Shown here piece by piece: positions 33,840-42,636 of a stretch of DNA of 64,000 nucleotides (the first letter of the stretch is position 1; every line of letters starts with the position of its first letter). The DNA comes from Pararhodobacter sp. (GTDB lineage Bacteria; Pseudomonadota; Alphaproteobacteria; Rhodobacterales; Rhodobacteraceae): NCBI RefSeq assembly GCF_034676545.1, contig NZ_JAUCBZ010000015.1, forward strand, positions 1,767,001 to 1,831,000, in the 5' to 3' direction. Made by a program: the position numbers and the translations under genes. Below the pieces are notes generated by a model, which was not told the DNA's origin, did not search any database, and saw only the letters and a list, made by a program, of their open reading frames with translations.

Positions 33840-34675
33840 AATTCCTGAATGGCGGCAATGTGGTGCGCTTGCCTGTTGGCGAGATCGTTGTCGAGGAGCG
33901 GCTGCGTGCGGTACGTGAGGACAATATCTCGACCCTGATCCTGATGGCCGAGGATACGGGGATCACGACGCCGATCCATGTGCGCAAGGTCAAGGACAGG
34001 CTGGTGCTGATCGACGGCGCGCACCGCTTGGAAGCCACCAAACGCATGGGCTCGCCGGATATCGCAGCGCTTCTGGTGGAATGCCGCGCGGACGAGGCGC
34101 GGGCGATGGAGGCCAGCAACAATCTGGGTGCTGCTCGCATGACGCCGCTGGAGACCGCGGTGTTCGTCGCATCCTGGAAGCGCGACTATTACGCCCTGCA
34201 TCCTGAGCGTGAACAAGGCGTGTTCAAGGGCAACCAATACACTGGAAAAGTGGTGGGGATCAATTTGAGCCTCACCAAAATCATCGCTGACGCCTTTGGA
34301 GTTTCGGAGCCAACAATCAAGCGCGCCTTGCAGGCGGGTGACAGCTTGTCGCTAGAAGAAGCAGCGCAACTTGACGCCGCGCCGTGCCGAATCACGATGG
34401 AAGACCTCAAGCATCTGTCAAAGATCAGCGACCCTGACGAGCGCGCGCAGGTGATCCTGAAACTGTCCGGCGGGAATGCCAAGAATGCCGCCACCGCACG
34501 GCGTCAGTGGAAGGTCGAACAGGGCCTTGCCGCGCCGGTCCAAGACCCCGTTGAAGCGGGTTTGAAGGCGCTCAAAACGGCGTGGTCACGCGCGCCCAAA
34601 GAAGCGCGGCGCCGGTTCATTCGTGATCACGGGGCGGACATTGAGGCCATTCTTTATGAGGGATCGCTGGAATGA
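33836..34675 (+). CDS. ParB/Srx-like N-terminal domain protein
   Basis: 279 residues. N-terminal ParB-type nuclease/CTPase-like domain: LPVGEIVVEERLRAVREDNI, IHVRKVKDRLVLIDGAHRLE (the GxHR box is GAHR), RADEARAMEASNNLGAARMT. The middle has a helix-turn-helix (TKIIADAFGVSEPTIKRALQ). It starts at the stop of the preceding gene (ATGA) and its end overlaps transposase A by 4 bases. Such proteins precede A in RcapMu-like phages; the role is not known, perhaps replication or regulation. Confidence 0.8.
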   Translation: MKFLNGGNVVRLPVGEIVVEERLRAVREDNISTLILMAEDTGITTPIHVRKVKDRLVLIDGAHRLEATKRMGSPDIAALLVECRADEARAMEASNNLGAARMTPLETAVFVASWKRDYYALHPEREQGVFKGNQYTGKVVGINLSLTKIIADAFGVSEPTIKRALQAGDSLSLEEAAQLDAAPCRITMEDLKHLSKISDPDERAQVILKLSGGNAKNAATARRQWKVEQGLAAPVQDPVEAGLKALKTAWSRAPKEARRRFIRDHGADIEAILYEGSLE

Positions 34676-36762
34676 GCGAACTCGCCCCCACGCACCTCTG
34701 GTGGACTGCCAATGAGCTGGCCGACGCCAAACTGCCGGACATGCCAGGCACACAGCAGAGCATCGAGCGCTGGGTCAAGCGCATCAATCTGCGCGCTAAC
34801 CCGTCGCTGGCACGTCGCCGCGAAGGCCGTGGGGGCGGCTGGGAATATCATTGGACGGCACTGCCATTGGCGGCGCGCAAGGCGCTGCTGGCGGTTGCCA
34901 GCGCGCCAGTGCAAGCGCCCAATCGTGGAGAGATGTGGGAATGGTTCGAGGGGCTGCCCCTTGCGGTGCAATGCCGCACGCGGATCCGCCTGCGCTGCGT
35001 CCAGTCAGTCGAGGCGTTGGAAAATCATTTGTCGCGCGATCTGGCTGTGCGCGAAGTCGCGGCCACCGAGGGCGTCTCGCCGCGCACGCTGTGGACCTGG
35101 TTGGGTCTGATTGAGGGCGTGCGGAGTGATGATCGCTTGCCCTATCTGGCACCCCGTCACCGGGCGGTGGAGCGCAAGGTCACCAAGCGCGATTTCGACG
35201 AAGAGTTCTTTGACTGGTTGAAGGCCGATTTTCTGCGCCTTGCCGGTCCGTCGTTTTCCAGCTGCTATCGTCGCGCCGTGATGGTGGCGCGTGACAAGCG
35301 TTGGGAAACGGCCCCCGAGCGCACTCTGCGGCGGCGGCTCGATGAGCGGGTCAGCCAGCCGGTGCAAGTCTTGGCGCGCAAGGGCATCGAGGCGCTCAAG
35401 CGGATGTATCCGCCGCAGACCCGCGACAAGACTGCGCTGCATGCGCTGGAAGTGGTGAACGGTGACTATCACCGTTTTGATGTGTTCGTGAAATGGCCGG
35501 AAATCGACACGCCCGTGCGCCCGCAGATGGTGGCGTTTCAGGACGTCTATTCCGGTCGCATTCTGTCCTGGCGTCTGGACCTGACCGCCAATTCGCACAG
35601 CGTCAAGCTGGCGGCTGGCGACATGGTCGAAGCGTGGGGCATTCCCGAGCATGTGTTGCTGGACAACGGGCGCGAGTTTGCCGCCAAGCTGATTACCGGC
35701 GGCGCAAAGACGCGGTTCCGGTTCAAGGTTCGCGAAGACGATCTGCCGGGGCTGTTCGTGTCGCTTGGCTGCGAGATCCATTGGGCCACGCCCTATGCCG
35801 GTCAATCGAAGCCGATCGAGCGGTCGTTCCGCGACATGTGTGACGCGATCGCCAAGGATCCGCGCTTTGATGGCGCGTGGACCGGCAACCGGCCCGACGC
35901 CAAGCCCGAAGACTATGGCAGCCGCGCCATTCCTTATGACACCTTCCTGCGGGTCGTCGGCGAGGGCATCGAAGAGCACAACTTGCGCCAGGGGCGGCGG
36001 TCCGAGGTGGCGTGGGGGCGGTCCTTTGCCGAGGTCTTTGCCGAGAGCTACGAGGCCGCTCCAATCCGCAAGGCCACCGAGGCGCAGCGCCGCCTTTGGT
36101 TGATGGGCAGTGAGCTTCTACGCGCGCATTCATCGTCTGGATTGGTTAAATTCGCGGGCAACGAATACTGGTCGGACTGGATGCACGACATCGCCGGTGA
36201 GCGTGTCATTGCGCGGTTCGATCCGGCAGACCTGCAAGCCGGAGTCCACATCTACAGCGCGGATAATCGCTATCTGGGCGAGGCCGCGTGCAAGAGCGCC
36301 GCTGGCTTCCTGTCGATCGAGGATGCGCGGGCCCATGCCAAGGCGCGCGGTGATTGGATGAAGGCCGAGCGCAAGGCGCTGGCGGCGCATCGCACGTTGA
36401 CCGCCCGCGAATTGGGCGTCGATCTGGATACGGTTGCCGGGTTGGAACCCGCGCCAAAGCCGCAATCAAAAGTGGTCAGGCTGGTGACGCCTGCCAAACC
36501 GGCCGCGATCGCGCCGAACCCGGTTATCGACGCGGCACAAGCGGCGCTGGTGACAGATATCGCGAGCCACCGTGCCACACCCAAGACCACCGAGGCCCCG
36601 CGCGAACGGTTCAAGCGGGCGCTCGATTTGGAGGGCCGTGTGACGGCTGGCGAGACCATCACGGCCGAGCAGACAAAATGGCTGACCGGCTATCAAACAA
36701 CTGCTGAATACCGCGCAGAGCGCACGCTCTGGTCGGATTTCGGGCCTGCGTATTTCGGATGA
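34672..36762 (+). CDS. Mu-type DDE transposase A
   Basis: 696 residues. N-terminal winged-helix domain (HLWWTANELADAKLPDMPGT, about 1-70), central end-binding helices, then the retroviral-integrase-like core. The catalytic triad is D265 (VVNGDYHRFD), D331 (VLLDNGREFAAK) and E383 (SKPIERSFRD), aligning with D269-D336-E392 of MuA. The C-terminal tail (600-696) contacts MuB in Mu. It drives integration and replicative transposition. The frame is intact, so transposition could still work. Confidence 0.96.
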   Translation: MSELAPTHLWWTANELADAKLPDMPGTQQSIERWVKRINLRANPSLARRREGRGGGWEYHWTALPLAARKALLAVASAPVQAPNRGEMWEWFEGLPLAVQCRTRIRLRCVQSVEALENHLSRDLAVREVAATEGVSPRTLWTWLGLIEGVRSDDRLPYLAPRHRAVERKVTKRDFDEEFFDWLKADFLRLAGPSFSSCYRRAVMVARDKRWETAPERTLRRRLDERVSQPVQVLARKGIEALKRMYPPQTRDKTALHALEVVNGDYHRFDVFVKWPEIDTPVRPQMVAFQDVYSGRILSWRLDLTANSHSVKLAAGDMVEAWGIPEHVLLDNGREFAAKLITGGAKTRFRFKVREDDLPGLFVSLGCEIHWATPYAGQSKPIERSFRDMCDAIAKDPRFDGAWTGNRPDAKPEDYGSRAIPYDTFLRVVGEGIEEHNLRQGRRSEVAWGRSFAEVFAESYEAAPIRKATEAQRRLWLMGSELLRAHSSSGLVKFAGNEYWSDWMHDIAGERVIARFDPADLQAGVHIYSADNRYLGEAACKSAAGFLSIEDARAHAKARGDWMKAERKALAAHRTLTARELGVDLDTVAGLEPAPKPQSKVVRLVTPAKPAAIAPNPVIDAAQAALVTDIASHRATPKTTEAPRERFKRALDLEGRVTAGETITAEQTKWLTGYQTTAEYRAERTLWSDFGPAYFG

Positions 36763-36823
36763 GGAAACCGCCGGGGGCGGTGAGACGCCCACCGGCGGCA
36801 AGAGCGGTAAGGAGAGACCAAAA

Positions 36824-37579
36824 ATGACAGATGAGACGAGGCTTTACAATAGTGTGGCCCCTCTGCGCAACGTTGCTGCACTGACCGCGCTGATCGACCG
36901 GGTGCAGAACCGCGCGATTGGTCTGCCGGGCATGGCCTGCTTTTATGGCTGGTCAGGGTTCGGCAAATCGACCGCCGCAATCTACGCCGCCAACAAGTTC
37001 CAAGCGGTGCTGGTGCAGTGCAAATCCAGCTGGACGAAAAAGAACCTGTGCAAGGCCGTGTTGGCCGAATTGGGACTGCCAGCCAAAGGCAACACGGCCG
37101 ATCTGGTGGATCAGATTTCTGCGCAGCTGGCGGTGCACGGCATGCCGCTGATCATCGATGAGGCCGATCATCTGATCGCGCGCAAAATGGTCGAAATCGT
37201 GCGCGACATCTACGAGGGTTCGCAAGCACCGGTGATCTTGATTGGCGAAGAGTTGCTGCCGCAAAAACTCAAGGAATGGGAGCGAGTTCACGGGCGCATG
37301 TTGGACTGGGTCGCGGCAGAACCCGCGGACCTGGCCGATCTGAACCACCTCGCGCCGATCTATGCACCGGGTATTGCCATTACGGCGGACCTCAGGGTCG
37401 AGTTGCTGCGCATGTCGCATGGCTCGACGCGCCGGGTCTGCGTCAATCTCGCAAAGCTGGGTGAACAAGCCCAGGTGCTTGGCGTCGACGAAATGAGCCG
37501 CGCCAACTTCGATCCTCGGGAGTTTTTTACCGGGACTGCACCCAAGCCTCGCCGCTCTGAAATCGTGGGAGCCGCGTGA
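36824..37579 (+). CDS. Mu-type transposition ATPase B
   Basis: 251-residue AAA+ ATPase. Walker A GWSGFGKS at residues 42-49; Walker B PLIIDEADH with D112 and E113. In Mu, B coats target DNA, delivers it to the A complex and gives target immunity. Shorter than MuB (312), lacking its N-terminal HTH region, as in the B3/D3112 type. The 61-base gap after A contains a GC-rich imperfect hairpin but no gene. Confidence 0.93.
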   Translation: MTDETRLYNSVAPLRNVAALTALIDRVQNRAIGLPGMACFYGWSGFGKSTAAIYAANKFQAVLVQCKSSWTKKNLCKAVLAELGLPAKGNTADLVDQISAQLAVHGMPLIIDEADHLIARKMVEIVRDIYEGSQAPVILIGEELLPQKLKEWERVHGRMLDWVAAEPADLADLNHLAPIYAPGIAITADLRVELLRMSHGSTRRVCVNLAKLGEQAQVLGVDEMSRANFDPREFFTGTAPKPRRSEIVGAA

Positions 37580-38130
37580 TGGGCTCGCATGAAGAGCGCT
37601 TGGCCTCGGATCAATCGGCGTGGAACGCCGCGGTCCGGCTGGGTACGTTCAGCTATCGTGCGCTGGCCGCCGAAGCCTCGATCCCGATCGAGCGCGCGAC
37701 CCGATTGACGCGCGGCTGGGTGCGGTTGGGCTCGGTTGCCGGGTTGGGAAAAGGTGGCGGAAAAAAGCTGATGTTTCGCGTCACTGCAGAGAGTTTCCCG
37801 GCATCTTCGATTTCACGCCGCCAGTCACCAGACGGCAACATGTGGTTGGCCATGCGCAAGCTTGGCGGCGCATTCACCCCCACCGATATTGCTGCGCACG
37901 CGACGACCGAGGCTGTTTCTGTGTCGCGTGAGGATGCGCAGGCGTTCTGTCAGATGTTGGTGCGCGCGGGATATCTCAGGGTGCAGCGCAAGGCCGCACC
38001 ACCGCGCCGCGAAGCCGTCTACCGGCTGATCAAGAATACCGGGCCGATGCCGCCGCGCGAGCGCCGCGTGCGGGCAATCTGGGATCCGAACCTCGCTGAA
38101 TTCACTCACATGCCGGAGGCAAGTCTATGA
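37579..38130 (+). CDS. Phage protein with predicted winged-helix segments
   Basis: 183 residues from ATG 37579 (TGATG overlap with B). Two HTH-like segments: TFSYRALAAEASIPIERATR and AFTPTDIAAHATTEAVSVSR. Basic C-terminus (RVQRKAAPPRREAVYRLI). Likely a DNA-binding early protein; found after B in related phages. Function unknown. Confidence 0.6.
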   Translation: MGSHEERLASDQSAWNAAVRLGTFSYRALAAEASIPIERATRLTRGWVRLGSVAGLGKGGGKKLMFRVTAESFPASSISRRQSPDGNMWLAMRKLGGAFTPTDIAAHATTEAVSVSREDAQAFCQMLVRAGYLRVQRKAAPPRREAVYRLIKNTGPMPPRERRVRAIWDPNLAEFTHMPEASL

Positions 38131-38501
38131 CCCCGCCTGATTTCGTCGAAATCGCCCGCGCGCATTGGGGTGCGGCCCTGCCTGACTGGATCAAGGCTCT
38201 GGCCGAGGCCTGCACCAAGAGCAGCCAGACCAAGGTTGCGGCCCAATTGGGTCGCTCAGGCGCGCTCGTCAGTTCTGTGCTGCGCAACAAATACGCGGGC
38301 GACATGGGCGCGGTCGAGGAGTTGGTGCGCGGACATTTGCTGTCTGAAACCGTGGCCTGCCCGTCGCTGGGCGTTTTGCCCCTGCACGAGTGCCGCGCCT
38401 GGCGGGCCAAAGCCACCCGGTTCGAGAACACCAACGCGTTGCGCGTGCAGATGTACCGCGCCTGCCAGCGTTGCCCCCGGTTTCGAAAGGACGAGGAATG
38501 A
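38127..38501 (+). CDS. Phage HTH protein
   Basis: 124 residues. HTH-like segment SSQTKVAAQLGRSGALVSSV followed by LRNKYAGD. The C-terminal half has four cysteines (ACPSLG, ECRAWR, ACQRCPRFRK), possibly a metal site. ATGA overlaps at both ends. Similar genes in this position are called transcriptional regulators in Mu-like phages. Confidence 0.6.
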   Translation: MTPPDFVEIARAHWGAALPDWIKALAEACTKSSQTKVAAQLGRSGALVSSVLRNKYAGDMGAVEELVRGHLLSETVACPSLGVLPLHECRAWRAKATRFENTNALRVQMYRACQRCPRFRKDEE

Positions 38502-38731
38502 CCGCCCCGACCCGCTGGGCCTTGCGCACCATGATGGACCTCGCCGCGCGCGGGATGGGCAAGATCGACCTGTATGGCTCGCGCGGCGCGACGCTGGTCA
38601 GCCAAGACGAGATCGAGGCCATGGCGGGGGCACTCGCGGTCCTTGGCCTGCGCGCGATCCACCCGGCTGTCGCTGAATTTTCTGTCCCTGACACTCGCAC
38701 AAACACCTTGAAAGGACCCACCGATGTCTGA
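38498..38731 (+). CDS. Phage hypothetical protein, 77 residues
   Basis: MTAPTRWALRTMMDLAARGM to PTDV. No domain recognised. The start overlaps the previous stop (ATGA) and the 3' end overlaps the DUF3164 gene by 8 bases, so it belongs to the coupled early operon. Confidence 0.5.
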   Translation: MTAPTRWALRTMMDLAARGMGKIDLYGSRGATLVSQDEIEAMAGALAVLGLRAIHPAVAEFSVPDTRTNTLKGPTDV

Positions 38732-39374
38732 ACACCAATCCCTCCCCATTCCTGACGGCCGCGTCGAGGTTGCCGGAAAATCCTACATGCCCGACGCCAA
38801 GGGCAATCTCGTGCCCGTTGAACTGATCGCGCCTGAGGCGCTGCTCGAGGACGAGGTGGTGCGCAAGATCGCGGGCTACGGCCTGCCGTTGTCGGACCAG
38901 GTGTCCCGGTTCAAACAACACACATTCGATGATCTGGGATCGTTCGAGGCGCTGCTTGCCCAGGAATACGGCGCGAAGAAAGGCGGCGCCAAGGGCAACA
39001 AGACGCTGATGACCCACGACGGGCTTTGGAAGGTGCAGGTGCAGGTCGCCGATCACATCGACTTTGGCCCGCAGTTGCAGATCGCCAAAGAGCTGGTCGA
39101 TGAGTGCCTGAATGAATGGTCCGCCGACAGTCGCCCGGAAATTCGCGGCCTCATCACCAAGGCTTTCAACACCGACAAGGCCGGCCAGATCAACCGCTCC
39201 GAGGTGTTCATGCTGTTGCGCCTCGAGATTGACGATCCCCGCTGGCTGGAAGCCATGCGCGCCATCCGCGACGCCATGCGGATCGTTGGCTCGAAGACCT
39301 ACGTCCGCCTCTACCGCCGCGTCGCCCATGACGCCGCATGGGAAGCCATCACCATTGACCTGTCAAAAGCTTGA
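38724..39374 (+). CDS. DUF3164 family protein
   Basis: 216 residues. Recognised by DGRVEVAGKSYMPDAKGNLV near the start, THDGLWKVQVQVADHIDFGP in the middle, and FNTDKAGQINRSEVFMLLRL plus WLEAMRAIRDAMRIVGSKTY near the end. The family is nearly confined to Mu-like phages, between B and GemA. Biochemical role unknown; a DNA-processing helper has been suggested by position. Confidence 0.88.
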   Translation: MSEHQSLPIPDGRVEVAGKSYMPDAKGNLVPVELIAPEALLEDEVVRKIAGYGLPLSDQVSRFKQHTFDDLGSFEALLAQEYGAKKGGAKGNKTLMTHDGLWKVQVQVADHIDFGPQLQIAKELVDECLNEWSADSRPEIRGLITKAFNTDKAGQINRSEVFMLLRLEIDDPRWLEAMRAIRDAMRIVGSKTYVRLYRRVAHDAAWEAITIDLSKA

Positions 39375-39386
39375 GGGAGACATCAA

Positions 39387-39734
39387 ATGCCGGAACAAAT
39401 CGCCTTAATTGAAACTCCAGTCTTTGAAACCACCGGCGAGCCCGGCCCGCGTGTCTTGCACGATCTGTGCAAGTTCGAGTTACTGGGAACGCTGTGCCGC
39501 GTGCACGTCAGCGCCGACGGTGACACGCTGGACCTGTCAATCGGCAAGCGACGTTTTGCCGTGTCGGTCTTGGATATTGCGGCAACGGCGGCGCTGTCTG
39601 TCGAGGCCCATCTGCGCGGCGAAATCCGCGCCCGGATCATTGCCAGTCGTGATGTGCCAAAGGCGAATATCAATGCTGACGCCGACGACGCGCTATTTGT
39701 ACATCACTTCGGCTCTCATCCAAGGACCCACTGA
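39387..39734 (+). CDS. Phage hypothetical protein
   Basis: 115 residues, MPEQIALIETPVFETTGEPG to HHFGSHPRTH. Beta-rich, no recognised domain. Starts 12 bases after DUF3164; GGGAGA about 8 bases upstream. Confidence 0.5.
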   Translation: MPEQIALIETPVFETTGEPGPRVLHDLCKFELLGTLCRVHVSADGDTLDLSIGKRRFAVSVLDIAATAALSVEAHLRGEIRARIIASRDVPKANINADADDALFVHHFGSHPRTH

Positions 39735-39735
39735 C

Positions 39736-40173
39736 ATGAGTGCCGCATTGATCCGCAAAGTGCATGTCGGTTGCAAACAGTTGGGCCTCGACACCGAAAC
39801 CCGGCATGATCTGCAGGCGCAAGTGACCGGCAAGGCCAGTCTGTCGGCGATGACCGAGCCCGAGTTGAAAGCCATGTTAAAGGCCCTTGAAAACCGGGGT
39901 TTCAAACCGACAGCGACGGGCCGCAAGCCCGCAGCACCCCGTGCCGATCTGCGGTTCGTGCACAAGCTCTGGTCGATGCTGGGCGAAGCCGGGGCGCTGC
40001 GCGAACCGGGGCGGCGCGGGCTCAACGCCTTCGTGCGTGCCCGTTTCGGCGCGTCATGGGGCAGCGTGCCGGCCGATATCGACATGCTGACCGAATGGGC
40101 ACAGATTGCCGATGTGATCGACGCGCTCAAGGCGATGTGCAAGCGCGCCGGTGTCGACGTGGAAAAGCCATGA
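39736..40173 (+). CDS. gemA: GemA-like regulatory protein (DUF1018)
   Basis: 145 residues from ATG 39736. C-terminal DUF1018 signature: DLRFVHKLWSMLGEAGALRE, GRRGLNAFVRARFGASWGSV and IADVIDALKAMCKRAG. Mu GemA (gp16) alters host gene expression and DNA relaxation. The start was chosen because the upstream part of the open frame is a shadow of the preceding gene. Confidence 0.88.
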   Translation: MSAALIRKVHVGCKQLGLDTETRHDLQAQVTGKASLSAMTEPELKAMLKALENRGFKPTATGRKPAAPRADLRFVHKLWSMLGEAGALREPGRRGLNAFVRARFGASWGSVPADIDMLTEWAQIADVIDALKAMCKRAGVDVEKP

Positions 40174-40439
40174 AACACCCGCGAACCCACGTCACCGATC
40201 ACGCGGTGCTGCGCTATCTGGAGCGGGTATTGCGCCTCGACATCGAGGCGCATCGTCGCGAGATCGGTCGGCTGGTTGATCGTGCTGTGCAAGAGGGGGC
40301 CAGCGGCGTCGTGATCGACGGGATGGCCTATCGGATGGTCCGAGACGCAGGTGTTCCGGTCGTCGTGACCATCCGGCCCGCCCGTTTCCCAGATAGTCGA
40401 CGGGGTCGCAAGCCCCGGCGGCGGGGCGGGACCCCGTGA
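40170..40439 (+). CDS. Phage hypothetical protein, 89 residues
   Basis: MKHPRTHVTDHAVLRYLERV, DIEAHRREIGRLVDRAVQEG, IRPARFPDSRRGRKPRRRGG. Overlaps gemA (ATGA) and Mor (GTGA). The HAVLRYLERV opening is common in small phage proteins; function unknown. Very basic C-terminus. Confidence 0.55.
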   Translation: MKHPRTHVTDHAVLRYLERVLRLDIEAHRREIGRLVDRAVQEGASGVVIDGMAYRMVRDAGVPVVVTIRPARFPDSRRGRKPRRRGGTP

Positions 40440-40801
40440 CCAACCTGCCGCGCCCGCCAGCCCATTTGGAAGCCTATGTTCGCATCCTCGGTGTCGAGGG
40501 TGCGATCACGTTTTTACTGAACTACGGCGGTGGCGAGCTTTACATCCCGCGCAACGCCGTGGCCGGATCGCCGCTGGCCGAACTGCTTGGCCTTGACGCC
40601 GCACGCGCCCTGGGTGCCGCCGCCGACCGCCTGCCCAAGCGCGTGCCGACAGGCAAGCCCTGGATCGCACAGATCCGCGCGGCTCAGGGCTTGTCAGCAA
40701 CACAAATTGCCCGCACATTGCACGCCAGCGACGTGAGCGTTCGCAAGTGGCTCAAGGCTGCCAAACGCCCCGCTGATCCCCGCCAATTCCCCCTGATCTG
40801 A
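40436..40801 (+). CDS. mor: Mor-family activator of middle/late transcription
   Basis: 121 residues from GTG 40436. The Mor/C family layout: a dimerisation part (ILGVEGAITFLLNYGGGELY) and an HTH (QGLSATQIARTLHASDVSVR followed by KWLKAAKR). Mor of Mu activates the middle promoter from a site just downstream. Here the first large gap of the early region follows at once, with the lysis and morphogenesis genes after it. This is probably the early-to-late switch. Confidence 0.88.
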   Translation: MTNLPRPPAHLEAYVRILGVEGAITFLLNYGGGELYIPRNAVAGSPLAELLGLDAARALGAAADRLPKRVPTGKPWIAQIRAAQGLSATQIARTLHASDVSVRKWLKAAKRPADPRQFPLI

Positions 40802-40877
40802 CGACCCCACAGACCGTTGTGCCTATAAGCAAACCGCTGTCTGGCTGATCTTGGCCCGAGATCAACCGGAGCGAGAT
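40802..40877 (+). promoter_or_regulatory. Candidate Mor-dependent promoter of the late operon
   Basis: 76-base gap between mor and the endolysin gene. TATAAG at 40824-40829 is a -10 candidate; no TTGACA-like box is seen 16-18 bases upstream, as expected for an activator-dependent promoter. CGGAGCGAG precedes the endolysin ATG. No terminator seen. Confidence 0.4.
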
Positions 40878-41780
40878 ATGCAAACCAGCGAGCGCGGCAT
40901 TCAATTCAACGAGCGCCTGGAGGGCGTGGTTCTGCGCGCGTACCGGGACGTAGTTGGCGTCTGGACGATCGGCGCGGGTCTGACCGCGGCGTCTGGCGTG
41001 GTCGATCCCGGTCCTGGCATGGAAATCACCGCCGCCGAAGCCTCGCGCTTGATGGCGCTGGCGCTCCGGCAGAAGTACGAGCCCGCCGTGGCCCGAGCCA
41101 TGCCCGGTGCAAAACAGCACGAATTCGATGGCGGCGTGTCGTTCCACTGGAACACCGGCGCGATTGCACGCGCCAGCTGGGTCCCCGCCTGGGCCTCGGG
41201 CAACATGGCCGGCATGCGCGAGCGGCTGATGCGTTGGAACAAAGGCGGCGGGAAAGTCTTACCTGGCCTGACCCGCCGCCGTGTGCTTGAAGCCAACCTG
41301 ATCCAGTTTCGCGACTACGGCGTGCCGGTGCCTGCGCAGACCCCGCGCGGCCTGGCCCGGGTCACGCTGGATCTGTCACCTCAGGAAGTTGCCGCCGCCC
41401 GCGCGGCCTTGACGGCGCGCGGATATGCGGTCGGTCCGGATGCGCGCGGTATTGCCGTCGAAGCCGTGCGGAGCTTTCAGCGCGCTCATGACCTGACACC
41501 GGACGGCATTCTGGGCCGTGCCACATTGTCCACGTTGCAACGTTCAATTGACGCTCGTGGGCAGTCGCTGCTGGGTGGCACCGTCGCAATGGGTGGTGGC
41601 GCGGAAACCGCCACAAACGCCCTGCCCGCCGAGCTGCCGCTCTCGTGGACCGGACCCTTGGCGCTGGCCGCTGGCCTGTCGCTCCTTCTCTATCTCGGTT
41701 GGACCTATCGCGACATTCTCGCGGCCCGCCTTCACCGCCTCTCGCCGCGCTTTGCGGCCTATCTTCGGAGACTCAAATGA
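40878..41780 (+). CDS. Endolysin: GH24-type lysozyme with peptidoglycan-binding domain and C-terminal membrane helix
   Basis: 300 residues from ATG 40878. The catalytic triad of T4-lysozyme-type enzymes is E15, D24 and T30 (E-x8-D-x5-T in ERLEGVVLRAYRDVVGVWTI). A PG_binding_1-like repeat follows at about 165-225 (ARAALTARGYAVGPDARGIA, VRSFQRAHDLTPDGILG). Near the C-terminus a hydrophobic stretch (GPLALAAGLSLLLYLGWTY) predicts a membrane helix with a basic tail. No N-terminal signal. First gene of the late region, with the holin directly downstream. Confidence 0.88.
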   Translation: MQTSERGIQFNERLEGVVLRAYRDVVGVWTIGAGLTAASGVVDPGPGMEITAAEASRLMALALRQKYEPAVARAMPGAKQHEFDGGVSFHWNTGAIARASWVPAWASGNMAGMRERLMRWNKGGGKVLPGLTRRRVLEANLIQFRDYGVPVPAQTPRGLARVTLDLSPQEVAAARAALTARGYAVGPDARGIAVEAVRSFQRAHDLTPDGILGRATLSTLQRSIDARGQSLLGGTVAMGGGAETATNALPAELPLSWTGPLALAAGLSLLLYLGWTYRDILAARLHRLSPRFAAYLRRLK

Positions 41781-42292
41781 GCAGTGCCCTGACGGCCCTT
41801 GCCCTGCAGATCGGCGTGCCGCTGATCGGTCAGGTTCTCACCCGCCGGATCGGCGCAACGAATGCACAACTGGCAACCGATGTGGTGGGCGCGCTCGCGC
41901 GTCGCTTGGGCGTCACCGTTTCTGAAGTCGAAGCTCTCGCCGAGGAAAACCCGCCCCGCGTGATCGACGCAATGCGCGAAACCGAGCGTGCCATGCCCGA
42001 GATGATCGCCTTGCACGCGACGGCTCTTGAGGGGCAATTCGCCCTGCTCAAGGCCGAGCAGGACGGCCCGTGGTGGGGCTGGGCGTGGCGTCCGCTGACC
42101 ATGTGGTTGTTGGCGTTCCTATGGCTCTGGTCGATTGTCATCCTGCACGTTGCCAATGCGGTCTGGCGCATCGCCTTGCCGCAACCCGATCTGGCCATGC
42201 TGTTCTCGCTGACCGGCGTGTATATGGCGCTGTATATGGGTGGGCACACGATCAAGGAGTGGGCACGGTTGCGCACGGGCGGTGCCCATTGA
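41777..42292 (+). CDS. Holin, GTA/3TM type
   Basis: 171 residues from ATG 41777 (ATGA overlap). Hydrophobic segments are PLTMWLLAFLWLWSIVILHV and LAMLFSLTGVYMALYMGG, with a weaker N-terminal one; the GPWWGWAWRPLTMWL motif is typical of GTA_holin_3TM proteins. Predicted to permeabilise the inner membrane for the endolysin. Confidence 0.85.
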   Translation: MSSALTALALQIGVPLIGQVLTRRIGATNAQLATDVVGALARRLGVTVSEVEALAEENPPRVIDAMRETERAMPEMIALHATALEGQFALLKAEQDGPWWGWAWRPLTMWLLAFLWLWSIVILHVANAVWRIALPQPDLAMLFSLTGVYMALYMGGHTIKEWARLRTGGAH

Positions 42293-42633
42293 CCGAGACC
42301 CTGACACTTTCTCCGCTCATCGCCTGGATTGGCGCGCTGTCGTTGCTCCTGAATTTTGGGCTGTCGGTCTACAGTCTGCTGGTTTCCGGTTCGCGGGCTA
42401 ACAAGACCCGGCTCGATGGTCACGAAGAGCGCATCGTCGAACATGATGCGCGTCTGGGTGGCATCGAGCAGTCGTTGAGGTTTACGCCTGGCAAGGATGA
42501 CATCCACGGATTGCAACTCGCGCTCGCCCGCATGGAGGGCCAGATCGGTGTGCTCGGGCAGCGTCTGGCCCCTGTCGCCGCCATCGCCGAGCGCATGCAG
42601 GAACTGATGATCGAGCAATCGAAGAGGCAATAA
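42289..42633 (+). CDS. DUF2730 family protein (possible spanin-position membrane protein)
   Basis: 114 residues from TTG 42289 (TTGA overlap with the holin stop). One N-terminal membrane helix (LIAWIGALSLLLNFGLSVYS) followed by a long charged coiled coil. Matches the DUF2730 proteins of Mu-like phages after the holin. An accessory lysis role is inferred from position only. Confidence 0.7.
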   Translation: MTETLTLSPLIAWIGALSLLLNFGLSVYSLLVSGSRANKTRLDGHEERIVEHDARLGGIEQSLRFTPGKDDIHGLQLALARMEGQIGVLGQRLAPVAAIAERMQELMIEQSKRQ

Positions 42634-42636
42634 TTC

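Noticed and set aside
36763..36823. GC-rich imperfect hairpin between transposase A and B as a terminator
   Set aside because: No T-run on either side, and B must be co-expressed with A; more likely a folding feature of the mRNA.
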